Shown: positions 52,565 through 61,294 of the stretch, piece after piece | Numbering within the stretch: position 1 is the first letter of the stretch | Layout: every line of letters starts with the position of its first letter | DNA from: Hymenobacter sp. YC55 | GTDB lineage: Bacteria; Bacteroidota; Bacteroidia; Cytophagales; Hymenobacteraceae | NCBI RefSeq assembly: GCF_029433095.1 | Contig: NZ_JARNTX010000004.1 | Location: 372,001-436,000, forward strand | DNA: 64,000 bases | Reading direction: 5' to 3' | Notes under the pieces: model-generated | The model's input: the letters and a program-made list of their open reading frames with translations, nothing else | The model's database searches: none | What the model was told of the DNA's origin: nothing | Translations under genes and position numbers: made by a program

Positions 52565-52605
52565 ACAAGAAAGGCCCGCTTCCTAAAGAAACGGGCCTTT
52601 CTTGT
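52565..52605. terminator. Bidirectional terminator
   Basis: Arms ACAAGAAAGGCCCG and complement with a 13-base loop; A/T-rich tails on both sides. It lies between the OmpA gene and the convergent carboxypeptidase-like gene. Confidence 0.88.
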
Positions 52606-52668
52606 TTGTTTATAAACTTATTCAGACGATAACTATAAGTATAATTATCTGATAACCAGAAGTGAAGA

Positions 52669-53571
52669 TTAGTCCTTGATCTGGTCTACTTCTGCTTTGA
52701 TCATGGCGTTGTAGCGCTGACCATTGCTGGCTAGCGTCAGTAGGCTCCATCCTTTGCCCATGGTGTAGCTCCAAGTCCGGCTTTCCTTAAACTCGAAGGT
52801 TGGACGCATGATTTGACCATAGGGCGTGTAGGTGTCCATGAAGTTGGTGGTGTAGAACTTGTCGCCGCTTACGATCCACTCCATAGCTACAAAGAAGCCT
52901 TCTGTAGGTGCTTCGATGTTGTAGGGCGTCAAGTCAATAGTGTACCAGTCACCACCTTTAGGAGCCGAAACCACTACGTTTTCAGTGAGGATGTCGGTGT
53001 TGGGCGAGTTGTAGTTGCCATCGGCTTTGTAAAGGCGCACCCGGAAAGGCTCACGAGGAAAACCGTTTTCCCCAATGTAGAACGAAACGGAGCGCACGTT
53101 GCCAAGCTTCTTGTTTTTATCGTTTTTCACAAAGAAGGCATATTGGCTACCTGGCATGCCTTGAATCATACCTTCGCCCGGCGCCGCAGCTTTCGAGCCA
53201 AGAGACAGATCTTTAACTTTGCCACCTTTCACGGTTACGTTGGCCAGCTCGATAACGCGCTTAGGCACTTCAATGATAAGGTCGGCAAGGTTGGCATTAC
53301 CACGTTTTACAAGTACTGCCACGCGCTTGTAACCCAAGGCTAATACGATAAGTGAGTCTTGAGCATTTTTCTCTGGCATCGCCATCTGGAAAAAGCCATA
53401 CTCGTTGGTAAGAGCACCGGTCTGTTCCTCTTTCAATCCAATGGAGGCAAAAGGGATGGGCTCTTTCGTCTTCTGGTCGACAATGCGACCGGACAGACGA
53501 TTCTCCTGGGCCATGCCCAGTGCTGGTAACAGCAAAAGAAAGGTGACGAAAGCAAGTACGCGTTGGAGCAT
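52669..53571 (-). CDS. Exported carboxypeptidase-like regulatory domain protein
   Basis: The 300-residue protein has a signal peptide (MLQRVLAFVTFLLLLPALGMAQ), then a carboxypeptidase-D-regulatory-like beta-sandwich (about 23-110): GRIVDQKTKEPIPFASIGL and TNEYGFFQMAMPE. The remaining part (about 125-300) is beta-rich, with SFYIGENGFPREPFRVRLY and VSAPKGGDWYTIDLTPYNI, which resembles a jelly-roll binding domain. It is probably periplasmic or surface-exposed. No transporter or barrel part is attached, unlike TonB-dependent receptors. Confidence 0.8.
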   Translation of the reverse strand: MLQRVLAFVTFLLLLPALGMAQENRLSGRIVDQKTKEPIPFASIGLKEEQTGALTNEYGFFQMAMPEKNAQDSLIVLALGYKRVAVLVKRGNANLADLIIEVPKRVIELANVTVKGGKVKDLSLGSKAAAPGEGMIQGMPGSQYAFFVKNDKNKKLGNVRSVSFYIGENGFPREPFRVRLYKADGNYNSPNTDILTENVVVSAPKGGDWYTIDLTPYNIEAPTEGFFVAMEWIVSGDKFYTTNFMDTYTPYGQIMRPTFEFKESRTWSYTMGKGWSLLTLASNGQRYNAMIKAEVDQIKD

Positions 53572-53715
53572 ATGTTATCAGGCTAGTGTTATATCCCAAA
53601 AGTAAAATGATAACACCAATTTTCGGCACGTTTTCTTAAAATATTTATAAAAATGCAATTATGAGAAGGAATATTTATAAGGCTGAGGTACAGTAATTCT
53701 GGTAATTGAGTTGAC

Positions 53716-53746
53716 TTGGGCGAAACCTAAATGGGTTGTACCTTTG
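53716..53746 (+). promoter_or_regulatory. Promoter of the feoA-feoB operon
   Basis: TTG (53716-53718) and TACCTTTG (53739-53746) are 20 bases apart. The predicted transcript start near 53753 places the feoA start at GTG 53777. No ferric-uptake regulator site could be recognised. Confidence 0.7.
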
Positions 53747-53776
53747 TTTAAAGTAAGTCTAAATAACTCTGCTGCC

Positions 53777-54046
53777 GTGTCTGCTCGCTCCACCTCCGCC
53801 CAAACTGTTGTTGCTCCTCGGAGCGTAAAAGATCTGCGTTTAGGCGAGAGTGGTACGATCTGCTGTTTGAAAGACCCGGAAATGGCACTCAAGCTGTTGG
53901 AAATGGGATGTATTCCGGGCACACAGGTACGGCTCAATAGCCGGGCACCCTTGGGCTGCCCTATTACATTGGTGGTAGGCGAGACAGCCGATTACACCTT
54001 ATCGCTGCGGGTGAGTGAAGCAGCTACTATCTTATTGAAGGAGTAA
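53777..54046 (+). CDS. feoA: FeoA-family protein
   Basis: FeoA is a small SH3-like cytoplasmic partner of the iron transporter FeoB. From GTG 53777 the protein has 89 residues. The domain (about 15-89) has SVKDLRLGESGTICCL, LLEMGCIPGTQVRL and PLGCPITLVVGETADYTLSLR, the standard FeoA pattern. A longer frame from 53711 begins inside the promoter and is rejected. The feoB ATG lies seven bases after the stop, so the two genes are co-transcribed. Confidence 0.9.
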   Translation: MSARSTSAQTVVAPRSVKDLRLGESGTICCLKDPEMALKLLEMGCIPGTQVRLNSRAPLGCPITLVVGETADYTLSLRVSEAATILLKE

Positions 54047-54052
54047 CCGCGC

Positions 54053-56233
54053 ATGAGTAGTGCCGGAATTCGTATCGCGCCTGCTGGTGCGGCTGCTTCG
54101 GCCGCCACATTAGAAGCCACTGGTGCGGCCTCACGTGGCCTTACGCGAATAGCGCTGATTGGCAATCCTAATTCAGGTAAAACGTCGCTTTTCAATCAGC
54201 TAACGGGGCTTAATCAAAAAGTCGGCAACTTTCCTGGCGTAACGGTAGACCGTAAAACCGGTGTAAGCCAGCTCACGCCGCACCACCGCGCCGAAATCAT
54301 CGATTTGCCGGGTACGTATTCGCTCTATCCCAAGAGTTTGGATGAGAAGGTAATTACTGACCTGCTCTACGACCGGGCCTCGGCGCAGTATCCAGACTTT
54401 GTGGTTGTGACAGCCGACGCCAGCAATCTGCGTCGCAATTTGCTGCTGTTTACGCAGCTTGCGGATCTGGGCCTGCCTTTAGTGCTTGCGCTAAACATGA
54501 TGGATGTGGCCGCCCAGCACGGCATCAATATCGATTTGGATGCATTGCAGCAAGAGTTAGGCGTGCCTGTTATTCCTATGAATGCCCGCAAGGGTATTGG
54601 GGTAGCGGCACTTAAAATTGTGATGGCGCAACAGCTCGATGCGGGCACCAACCGGTTTTATGAGCCCGACGAAACGCTGCTGCCAATGCTGCGGCAGATT
54701 CGGTATTACTTCAATCTGCACAACGACTACTTGGCGCTGCACTATGCGCATCAGTTTCGCCACATCAGTTTCTTGAGCGCTGATGACAAGGCGTATATCG
54801 GAGAGCTTGTAGCTAAATATAATTTCGAGCCCACTGCCCGGCAGGCCCAGGAAACCATCGACCGCTACAACCGCATCAATGAGTTGTTGCTGGATGCCGT
54901 GTCGGTGACGCGTACCGAAAAAGCCGAGCCGTACAGCAACCGCCTCGACCGAGTGCTAACTCACCGTGTGTGGGGCTACTTGATCTTTCTGCTAATTCTG
55001 TTTTTGCTGTTTCAAGCGGTATTCTCCTGGGCCAGCTACCCGATGGAGCTCATTGATCAGGGGGTAGCTTGGATCAACAGCTTGATTCAGTCGAATTTCA
55101 ACGGGCCTCTTATTAGTTTGCTGACAGAAGGGGTACTCGCCGGCCTAGGTGGGGTGCTGATTTTCATCCCGCAGATTGCCTTGCTATTCGCTTTTATTGC
55201 GGTATTGGAAGAAACCGGCTACATGGCGCGCGTTACGTTCATGATGGACCGCATCATGCGTAAGTTCGGGTTGAATGGTAAAAGCGTTGTGCCTCTGATT
55301 TCGGGTATGGCGTGCGCGGTGCCGGCCATCATGAGTGCTCGTACTATCGAGAACCGCAAGGACCGGATGATTACCATCTTCGTTACGCCGCTGATGAGCT
55401 GCTCCGCGCGTATCCCGGTATACACAGTGCTTATCGGTTTGGTGGTACCCGATCAGCCGGTGCTTGGGGTCTTCAATCTGCGGGGCGTGGCGTTGATGGG
55501 GTTGTACCTGCTGGGCTTTGTATCGGCGGTTGGGTCTGCTTGGGTACTGAAGCTGTTCATGAAAACCAAGGAGCGGAGCTACTTCATTATGGAGTTTCCG
55601 GTGTACCGTTGGCCGCGTTGGAAAAACGTGGGCTTGACCATCGTGGAGAAGGTGAAGGCCTTTGTGTTCCAGGCCGGTAAGGTTATCGTGGCCATATCGG
55701 TAATACTGTGGGTGCTAGCATCATATGGTCCTGGCAACGCCCTGGAGCAAGCCGAGCAACGGGCTCGTACAAGCGCCACTGCACAGCGCATGAGCGAGGC
55801 AGAAGTGGAGTCGCACATTGCTTCCGAAAAGTTGGAGTCCTCCTACGCGGGGCAGTTTGGCCACCTGATTGAGCCCGCTATTCGCCCGTTGGGCTTCGAC
55901 TGGAAAATTGGTATTTCGCTGCTGACTTCCTTTGCAGCGCGGGAAGTGTTTGTAGGCACCATGTCGACCATCTACAGCGTGGGGCAGGACGCCAACGAAC
56001 TAACAGTACAGCAAAAGCTGGCCGCCGAAAAAGGACCCGATGGGCAGCCGTTCTTCACGCCCGCTCGCGCAGGCTCTCTGCTGGTTTTCTATGTGTTTGC
56101 CATGCAGTGCATGAGCACCTTGGCTACCACTTACCGCGAAACCAAAGGCTGGACGTGGCCGCTGCTCCAGCTTTTCTACATGTCGGGGCTGGCTTATCTG
56201 GCTTCACTGCTGGTGTATCAGGTATTGAAATAA
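54053..56233 (+). CDS. feoB: Ferrous iron transporter FeoB
   Basis: The 726-residue Fe2+ transporter has an N-terminal G domain with G1 GNPNSGKTSLFNQLTG (about 38-53), G2 NFPGVTVDRKTG, G3 DLPGTYSL and G4 LNMMD. A transmembrane part follows with the gate motifs GLNGKSVVPLISGMACAVPAI and TSFAAREVFVGTMSTIY. An inserted helical segment around 565-600 lies between helices. feoA precedes it; no feoC is present. The stop lies 19 bases from the convergent RsmI-family gene. Confidence 0.95.
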   Translation: MSSAGIRIAPAGAAASAATLEATGAASRGLTRIALIGNPNSGKTSLFNQLTGLNQKVGNFPGVTVDRKTGVSQLTPHHRAEIIDLPGTYSLYPKSLDEKVITDLLYDRASAQYPDFVVVTADASNLRRNLLLFTQLADLGLPLVLALNMMDVAAQHGINIDLDALQQELGVPVIPMNARKGIGVAALKIVMAQQLDAGTNRFYEPDETLLPMLRQIRYYFNLHNDYLALHYAHQFRHISFLSADDKAYIGELVAKYNFEPTARQAQETIDRYNRINELLLDAVSVTRTEKAEPYSNRLDRVLTHRVWGYLIFLLILFLLFQAVFSWASYPMELIDQGVAWINSLIQSNFNGPLISLLTEGVLAGLGGVLIFIPQIALLFAFIAVLEETGYMARVTFMMDRIMRKFGLNGKSVVPLISGMACAVPAIMSARTIENRKDRMITIFVTPLMSCSARIPVYTVLIGLVVPDQPVLGVFNLRGVALMGLYLLGFVSAVGSAWVLKLFMKTKERSYFIMEFPVYRWPRWKNVGLTIVEKVKAFVFQAGKVIVAISVILWVLASYGPGNALEQAEQRARTSATAQRMSEAEVESHIASEKLESSYAGQFGHLIEPAIRPLGFDWKIGISLLTSFAAREVFVGTMSTIYSVGQDANELTVQQKLAAEKGPDGQPFFTPARAGSLLVFYVFAMQCMSTLATTYRETKGWTWPLLQLFYMSGLAYLASLLVYQVLK

Positions 56234-56252
56234 CCTGCTTACAAGCTTCCAA

Positions 56253-56975
56253 CTATCTACCTACCAGGAATACAGCGGGCTGCTTGTGAATCTCAGGCAG
56301 CCCGGCTTTTTTCCAGCCGGCTATGGTATTGGTGCGCACATATTCGTTGGGGGCCGTAAGGCTGGCGGCAATGCACAAGCGAGTAGCCGAATGCAGTTGA
56401 CTTAGCAGATCTTCCAGCAATTGCATGTTGCGGTACGGCGTTTCGATAAAGAGCTGGGTTTGATGTTGGGCCAGTGCCAGCTTTTCCAACTGTTTGATGG
56501 CCGCCGCACGCCGGCTCCGGTCAATGGGCAAGTAGCCATGAAAGGTGAAGCTCTGCCCGTTCATACCCGAAGCCATAAGGGCAAGTAGCAAACTACTGGG
56601 TCCTACCAGCGGCACCACACGAACACCGAGGGTATGCGCTGCCCGGGCTAACTCGGCACCTGGGTCGGCAATGCCCGGACAGCCGGCTTCCGAAATAACT
56701 CCCGCATCCTGCCCGGCTAGTACCGGCTTCAGGGCCGCCTGTATTTGCGCTTCGGTACTGTCTTTGTCGATAACGCTGATACGCAGGTCCTCGATTACCT
56801 GAGTAGGTGCTACACTTTTGATGAAGCGCCGGGCTGTACGAGCATTTTCCACTAAGAAATACGACAGCGCGGCTACGTGCACGGCAATCTGGGGCGGTAG
56901 CACCTGCGGCGCCGTCTCGTCGGCCAGAATGGTGGGGATGAGGTAAAGGGTGCCGGGCTTCAAGGTGAAAATCAA
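56253..56975 (-). CDS. RsmI-family SAM-dependent methyltransferase
   Basis: The 240-residue protein of the tetrapyrrole methylase fold matches the 16S rRNA 2'-O-methyltransferase group (RsmI/YraL). Key segments are GTLYLIPTILAD, VISEAGCPGIADPGAELARAAH (about 92-113), VVPLVGPSSLLLALMASGMNGQSFTFHGYLP, and FIETPYRNMQLLEDLL. RsmI methylates C1402 of 16S rRNA. In Bacteroidota this shorter form is often annotated only as a SAM-dependent methyltransferase, so the target is likely but not certain. Confidence 0.85.
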   Translation of the reverse strand: MIFTLKPGTLYLIPTILADETAPQVLPPQIAVHVAALSYFLVENARTARRFIKSVAPTQVIEDLRISVIDKDSTEAQIQAALKPVLAGQDAGVISEAGCPGIADPGAELARAAHTLGVRVVPLVGPSSLLLALMASGMNGQSFTFHGYLPIDRSRRAAAIKQLEKLALAQHQTQLFIETPYRNMQLLEDLLSQLHSATRLCIAASLTAPNEYVRTNTIAGWKKAGLPEIHKQPAVFLVGR

Positions 56976-57067
56976 GAGTTAAGCATGGAACAATAACCAC
57001 AGGAACACAGCGCATTATTAGCAATGCGTGTGTGTCCAGCAACGGGTATCTAGAAAGCAAGCACCAG

Positions 57068-57844
57068 CTAGCTCTTGGCAAATGCTTGCACTAGTTCGAA
57101 CACTTCGTCTGGCTTTTCGGCGTGTACCCAATGACCAGCGTCGACTATGGTTTCCACTTGTGAGTTGGGAAACAAAGCCGGGATACCATAGAGCTTGTCT
57201 TCGGTAGTAACGTAGTCGGACTTGCCGCCGCGGATAAAGAGTGCCGGCTTGAGGAAGGGTGCCGGACCACTAATTTCAGCACCGATAGAGCTTATGTTCT
57301 GGGTGAGGGCGCTTAAGTTTTGACGCCAGGCAAAAGAATTATCTTCCTGCCGGTAAAGATTTTTGAGCAGGAACTGCCGTACTCCGGGTTGTGGAATATG
57401 AACCGCCAAGGCCTCATCGGCTTGTTGGCGACTTTCAAGTACATGAAGATTCACCGCATTCAGCCCTGCCAAAATCTCGTCTTGATGCGCCATATCAGAA
57501 AACCGAGGCGCAATGTCTAACACGATCAGTCGGGCTAGTTGTTCAGGGTGGTCGAGGGCGAAGCGCATGGCTACTTTGCCACCCATGCTATGGCCGAGTA
57601 GCGTAGCGTCGGGGCCAAGCTGCAGGCTGTCAAATAACGCAAGCACATCGTCGCTCATCAACTCGTAGGTGTGCTCAGGCGTGTGAAAAGAACGGCCGTG
57701 ATTGCGCAAATCAACACTTATGACTCGATGCCCTGCGTCGGCCCAACGGCGGGCTAGGGTCTGCCAGTTGTCGAGGGTGCCGAAGAGGCCGTGCAGAATT
57801 ACTAAAGGAGTACCCTGACCTATTTCGCGATGATGAAGGTGCAT
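57068..57844 (-). CDS. Alpha/beta-fold hydrolase (YbfF-like esterase)
   Basis: The 258-residue hydrolase has the oxyanion segment VILHGLFGTLDNW (about 14-26), the nucleophile serine in LLGHSMGGKVAMRFA (about 82-96), the acid in FIRGGKSDYVT (about 199-209) and the histidine in IVDAGHWVHAEKPDEV (about 230-245). This matches YbfF-like esterases. The natural substrate is unknown. The start at 57844 (MHLHHREIGQG) is chosen because a -7 element on the minus strand lies around 57872-57879, leaving the longer frame outside the transcript. Confidence 0.87.
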   Translation of the reverse strand: MHLHHREIGQGTPLVILHGLFGTLDNWQTLARRWADAGHRVISVDLRNHGRSFHTPEHTYELMSDDVLALFDSLQLGPDATLLGHSMGGKVAMRFALDHPEQLARLIVLDIAPRFSDMAHQDEILAGLNAVNLHVLESRQQADEALAVHIPQPGVRQFLLKNLYRQEDNSFAWRQNLSALTQNISSIGAEISGPAPFLKPALFIRGGKSDYVTTEDKLYGIPALFPNSQVETIVDAGHWVHAEKPDEVFELVQAFAKS

Positions 57845-57871
57845 AGTTGAAGTAGAAGCAGAAGGAGGGGG

Positions 57872-57879
57872 CAAAGGTC
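57872..57879 (-). promoter_or_regulatory. Probable -7 element for the alpha/beta hydrolase gene
   Basis: The minus strand reads GACCTTTG, one base from TAnnTTTG. It lies 28 bases before the chosen start codon. Confidence 0.45.
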
Positions 57880-58098
57880 GGGACTAAGCAGCACATCTGC
57901 TCGCAGCCAGCAGCTAGTTTGCTTTGTGACTAGGTAGTTCCAACCTCCATCAGCTCGGTTCTACTGGCTGTCCTATTCAAGATTTTGGCAGATTACTATA
58001 CTACTACACAAAGGCTGCATACTATTCTAATTACCAGGCTTCAATTTAAAATTCATCAGCCTTGTAGCCTTCATCAACGCAGCGACAGAAGGTTACGA

Positions 58099-58698
58099 TT
58101 ATGAGCGGACAGTGCAGAAAAGGTACTGACGGGATTCTAGATGTGTGTTGCGCAAGAAGTCGGCTAACGGGTTCAGCTTTAGCAGCAGAGATGTTATAGT
58201 AAGTATCTGCCCGCTTTGTAGGTGTAGCTGCACATATTCGTAATTGCTCCAGAACAAGCGCCGGGAAGTACAGCGGGCATAAACCACCTTGTTTATATCG
58301 GCTCGGGTGAAAGGTATGCGCTGTCCATCCTGGTATACCTCCAACACGTTTTGCTTAGGTTCGAATAGCAGTTCGGTGTTGTGGTTATGCAAATAGTAGT
58401 GCAGATGCAGCAATAAAGCTGGGCCAGCAAACCCCAACACCAGCGCCGAAATCAGTAGTAGCAGTACTAACTCGTAAGTGGATAAAGCGCCTGCAAACAG
58501 AAACGACACCAGGAAAGGCAGCCCCACACTCAAACAGAGCAGCGGCCAAAACAGCAGGGCAACTTGCCGCTGAAATGAAACCCGGTACATCTTGCGGCGC
58601 CCTCCAAAAATGCCCGTAATGAGTCGTAGCCCCACAATTAGGGCTACGACAACGGCTCCGAACTCCAGTAGAGGCCGCAACAGCGAAACAGTCTTCAC
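58099..58698 (-). CDS. Membrane protein of unknown function downstream of selD
   Basis: The 199-residue protein has three hydrophobic helices (about 8-28, 46-70 and 72-100), then a soluble beta-rich half: NTELLFEPKQNVLEVYQDGQRIPFTRADI and YVQLHLQSGQILTITSLLL. This layout is reminiscent of membrane-anchored PH-like domains, but the family was not recognised. It starts three bases after the selD stop, so it belongs to the selenium operon by position. A role in that pathway is not implied by the sequence. Confidence 0.65.
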   Translation of the reverse strand: MKTVSLLRPLLEFGAVVVALIVGLRLITGIFGGRRKMYRVSFQRQVALLFWPLLCLSVGLPFLVSFLFAGALSTYELVLLLLISALVLGFAGPALLLHLHYYLHNHNTELLFEPKQNVLEVYQDGQRIPFTRADINKVVYARCTSRRLFWSNYEYVQLHLQSGQILTITSLLLKLNPLADFLRNTHLESRQYLFCTVRS

Positions 58699-58701
58699 TG
58701 C

Positions 58702-59754
58702 TTACCGAACCTGAATCCAGGCTTCGTCGGGCTGGTGGGCACGCAGCACGCCAAAAGGCTCTAGCGCCAACCCATGCTGCTTGAAAACAGCTTGTACTTC
58801 CTCTCGGCCAGCAGGCTCGACGCAAACGAGTAAGCCACCCGAGGTTTGCGGATCACAAAGCCAGGCACGCTGCTCGTCGGTGATGGTGCCAATCTTGTGG
58901 CCGTAAGAATCCCAGTTGCGGACTGTGCCGCCCGGAATAGCTTTTTGCGCTCGGTACAACTCGGCCTCGGGAATAAGTGGGACGGCACTGAATTCCACTT
59001 CGGCCGTGAGGTTGCTGCCTTCACAAACCTCGGAAAGGTGGCCCAGCAAGCCGAATCCGGTTACGTCGGTCATGGCGCGCACGGCGGTCAGCTTGCCTAG
59101 GTCAGCGCCTATTTTGTTGAGCTGCATCATGCTGCGCGGAGCAATAGCTTCGTCTTCGGGCCGCAGAATGCCGCGCTTTTGTGCCGTGGTCAACATCCCG
59201 ACGCCTAAAGGCTTGGTGAGGTACAATTCGCAGCCCGCGGTGGCCGTATCGTTTTGCTTGAGGTTTTCTATGGCCAGCATTCCGGTTACTGCTAGCCCGA
59301 AAATAGGCTCCGGCGAATCGATGCTGTGGCCGCCGGCCAGCGGAATGCCCGCTTCTTGGCAGATACTACGGCTGCCTTCGATTACGCGGCGCGCCACTTC
59401 AGGGGCCAGCTTATCGATAGGCCAACCTAGCACCGCAATAGCCATAACCGGCCGGCCGCCCATGGCATACACGTCAGAAATGGCATTGGCCGAGGCAATG
59501 CGCCCGAAATCATAGGCATCATCGACAATGGGCATGAAGAAGTCGGTGGTGCTGATAATGGCCTGTCCGCCCCCAATGTCGTACACGGCGGCATCGTCGC
59601 GGGAAGAGTTGCCAACCAGAAGCTTGTCGTCGTGGGGTTGCGGAATGCTGGTATGCAGAATCTGGTCGAGCACCTTGGGCGCAATTTTGCAGCCGCAGCC
59701 AGCTCCGTGGCTGTATTGCGTGAGGCGAATCTGGTCGATGGTTTCAGTAATCAT
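58702..59754 (-). CDS. selD: Selenide, water dikinase SelD
   Basis: SelD makes selenophosphate, the selenium donor for tRNA selenouridine and selenocysteine, from selenide and ATP. The 350-residue protein starts MITETIDQIRLTQYSHGAGC, with catalytic C20 and K23 in GAGCGCK (aligned with C17 and K20 of E. coli). ATP- and metal-binding blocks include DDAAVYDIG, TTDFFMPIVDDAYDFGRIA and VTGFGLLGHL. Position 20 is a cysteine, not selenocysteine. ATG 59754 is chosen because the N-terminus matches the family; the longer frame is not conserved-looking. mnmH is two genes upstream. Confidence 0.95.
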   Translation of the reverse strand: MITETIDQIRLTQYSHGAGCGCKIAPKVLDQILHTSIPQPHDDKLLVGNSSRDDAAVYDIGGGQAIISTTDFFMPIVDDAYDFGRIASANAISDVYAMGGRPVMAIAVLGWPIDKLAPEVARRVIEGSRSICQEAGIPLAGGHSIDSPEPIFGLAVTGMLAIENLKQNDTATAGCELYLTKPLGVGMLTTAQKRGILRPEDEAIAPRSMMQLNKIGADLGKLTAVRAMTDVTGFGLLGHLSEVCEGSNLTAEVEFSAVPLIPEAELYRAQKAIPGGTVRNWDSYGHKIGTITDEQRAWLCDPQTSGGLLVCVEPAGREEVQAVFKQHGLALEPFGVLRAHQPDEAWIQVR

Positions 59755-59792
59755 GGGTGGTGTACTAATGAAGTGGCAAATAGGCGCAACAG

Positions 59793-60182
59793 TTACAGTT
59801 CCCAAGCTGCGTGCTGCAACACCACGCGGTACCCATCGGGGTCCTCGAATGTGGTGCCGAGCTGGTCCCAATACGGATTGTAGGCCGGTACTGGCTTGAA
59901 ACCTGCCACCTCCATACGCTGGACGCAAGCTTGCCAATCGGGTAGGTGTGGTAAGTAGAACACCAGCAGATGGTCTGCGGTTGGCGCCCAACCTACATGG
60001 TGGCCGGGTTGGTGCGTGAATTCAAGGTGGTAAGGGGCCTGGGGGTGGCCGAGCATCACCCCATCGAAACCGTTGTGCGCCGTGAAAGAAGCGAGTTCTA
60101 CTAAGCCTAGTCCGTCGCGGTAGAAGCGCAGTAGCTCCGGCAATTGATCGGTGGGGCGGGCAACGCGCAGCTTAGGTACCAC
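59793..60182 (-). CDS. VOC (glyoxalase/bleomycin-resistance fold) protein
   Basis: The 129-residue protein from GTG 60182 has two beta-alpha-beta-beta-beta modules: PKLRVARPTDQLPELLRFYRDGLGL, then GYRVVLQHAAWEL at the end with TTFEDPDGYRVVL, the typical VOC motif. Possible metal ligands include the histidine in YHLEFTHQPG and the glutamate in FEDPDG. The substrate is unknown. Its start overlaps the mnmH stop by 11 bases and selD follows 38 bases on, so it sits inside a selenium operon. Confidence 0.8.
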   Translation of the reverse strand: MVPKLRVARPTDQLPELLRFYRDGLGLVELASFTAHNGFDGVMLGHPQAPYHLEFTHQPGHHVGWAPTADHLLVFYLPHLPDWQACVQRMEVAGFKPVPAYNPYWDQLGTTFEDPDGYRVVLQHAAWEL

Positions 60183-61230
60183 TAGTGGGTGTATTGGAGG
60201 GAACAGAAGGAAATAAGTTGGCGTGTTGCACGGCTTCCCTGACCAATTGGGCATTCACGGCGGCGTCGCAGGTGGTAGAGGGTACGCGGATGGCCTTACG
60301 GCCCGTAAGACCGTGGTTGTAGGTCTTGTCGTAGTAATCCAGCACCAAGCTCACCATTTTCTCCATGTCATCTTCGCCGATGGCCGATAGCGCCTCTTTG
60401 GTAGCCAAGCCACCTAGGCGTTTACGAATTCGCAGGATTGATGTGGCCAGGGCGCCTGGGTCCTCGCGGCCGTACTCTTCGGCCAGCTTGCGTACCCGTA
60501 CGTCCCGCGGTATTTCCAGCACCACCAGCGGCGCCTCACTCATCTGCCGAAACAGGGGCGGCGGCACATGAATGCCGCCAATCGTGCGGCTTTCGTCTTC
60601 CACCCAAACAGGAGTTTCGGTTGAAAGCTGTGCAAGAGCCGCAGCAAGGTCATTTTCGAATTGTTCTTGGGTGGGCTGGGGTGGTAAACCGATGCTGCCA
60701 AACGCCGAGCCCTTGTGGCTGGCTAGCCCTTCAAGGTCTGCTACTGGCTCACTTAGGCTAGCCAACTCGTGCAGCACATCGGTTTTGCCAGAGCCCGTAA
60801 GGCCACCTAGCACCAGTAGCGGTCGAGGCTCGGCGAACTGAGCCAACACCCACTGCCGATAGTCTTTGTAGCCTTTGTTGAGCAGGTGTACTTTGAAGCC
60901 GGCTAGTTCTAGCAGCCACTGCACCGCGCCGCTGCGCATGCCGCCACGCCAGCAATGCACCCGCACTTCTTTGCCAGGAGCTAGCTTGCTGGCCACCTTT
61001 ACCATCTGGCTCATTTTCGGTCCAAACAAGTCTAAGCCAAGCAACACGGCTTTATCTTGGCTGGCTTGCTTGTACGTGGTGCCGATGCGGGCCCGTTCCT
61101 CGTCGGTGAAGAGGGGAAAGTTAAGCGCACCGGGTATGTGGCCCTGGCTATACTCAATAGGAGCACGTACGTCCAAGACGGGCGCATTCTCAGGGCCTTG
61201 TAGAAATTCGGGGAGGGGCAAACGGGGCAT
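60172..61230 (-). CDS. mnmH: tRNA 2-selenouridine synthase MnmH
   Basis: MnmH replaces sulfur with selenium at wobble uridine 34 of certain tRNAs, using selenophosphate from SelD. The 352-residue protein has an N-terminal rhodanese domain with the active cysteine C93 in RVHCWRGGMRSG, and a C-terminal P-loop domain with GGLTGSGKT (about 142-150). It starts at ATG 61230; the longer frame is less likely. It lies 64 bases after pdxJ on the same strand and directly before the VOC and selD genes. Confidence 0.94.
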   Translation of the reverse strand: MPRLPLPEFLQGPENAPVLDVRAPIEYSQGHIPGALNFPLFTDEERARIGTTYKQASQDKAVLLGLDLFGPKMSQMVKVASKLAPGKEVRVHCWRGGMRSGAVQWLLELAGFKVHLLNKGYKDYRQWVLAQFAEPRPLLVLGGLTGSGKTDVLHELASLSEPVADLEGLASHKGSAFGSIGLPPQPTQEQFENDLAAALAQLSTETPVWVEDESRTIGGIHVPPPLFRQMSEAPLVVLEIPRDVRVRKLAEEYGREDPGALATSILRIRKRLGGLATKEALSAIGEDDMEKMVSLVLDYYDKTYNHGLTGRKAIRVPSTTCDAAVNAQLVREAVQHANLFPSVPSNTPTSGT

Positions 61231-61294
61231 AGGATCAACAACTAGGGAGTATGAGCAGGAGAGAAGCACATCTTGCTCATGCTTTATTAATCCA

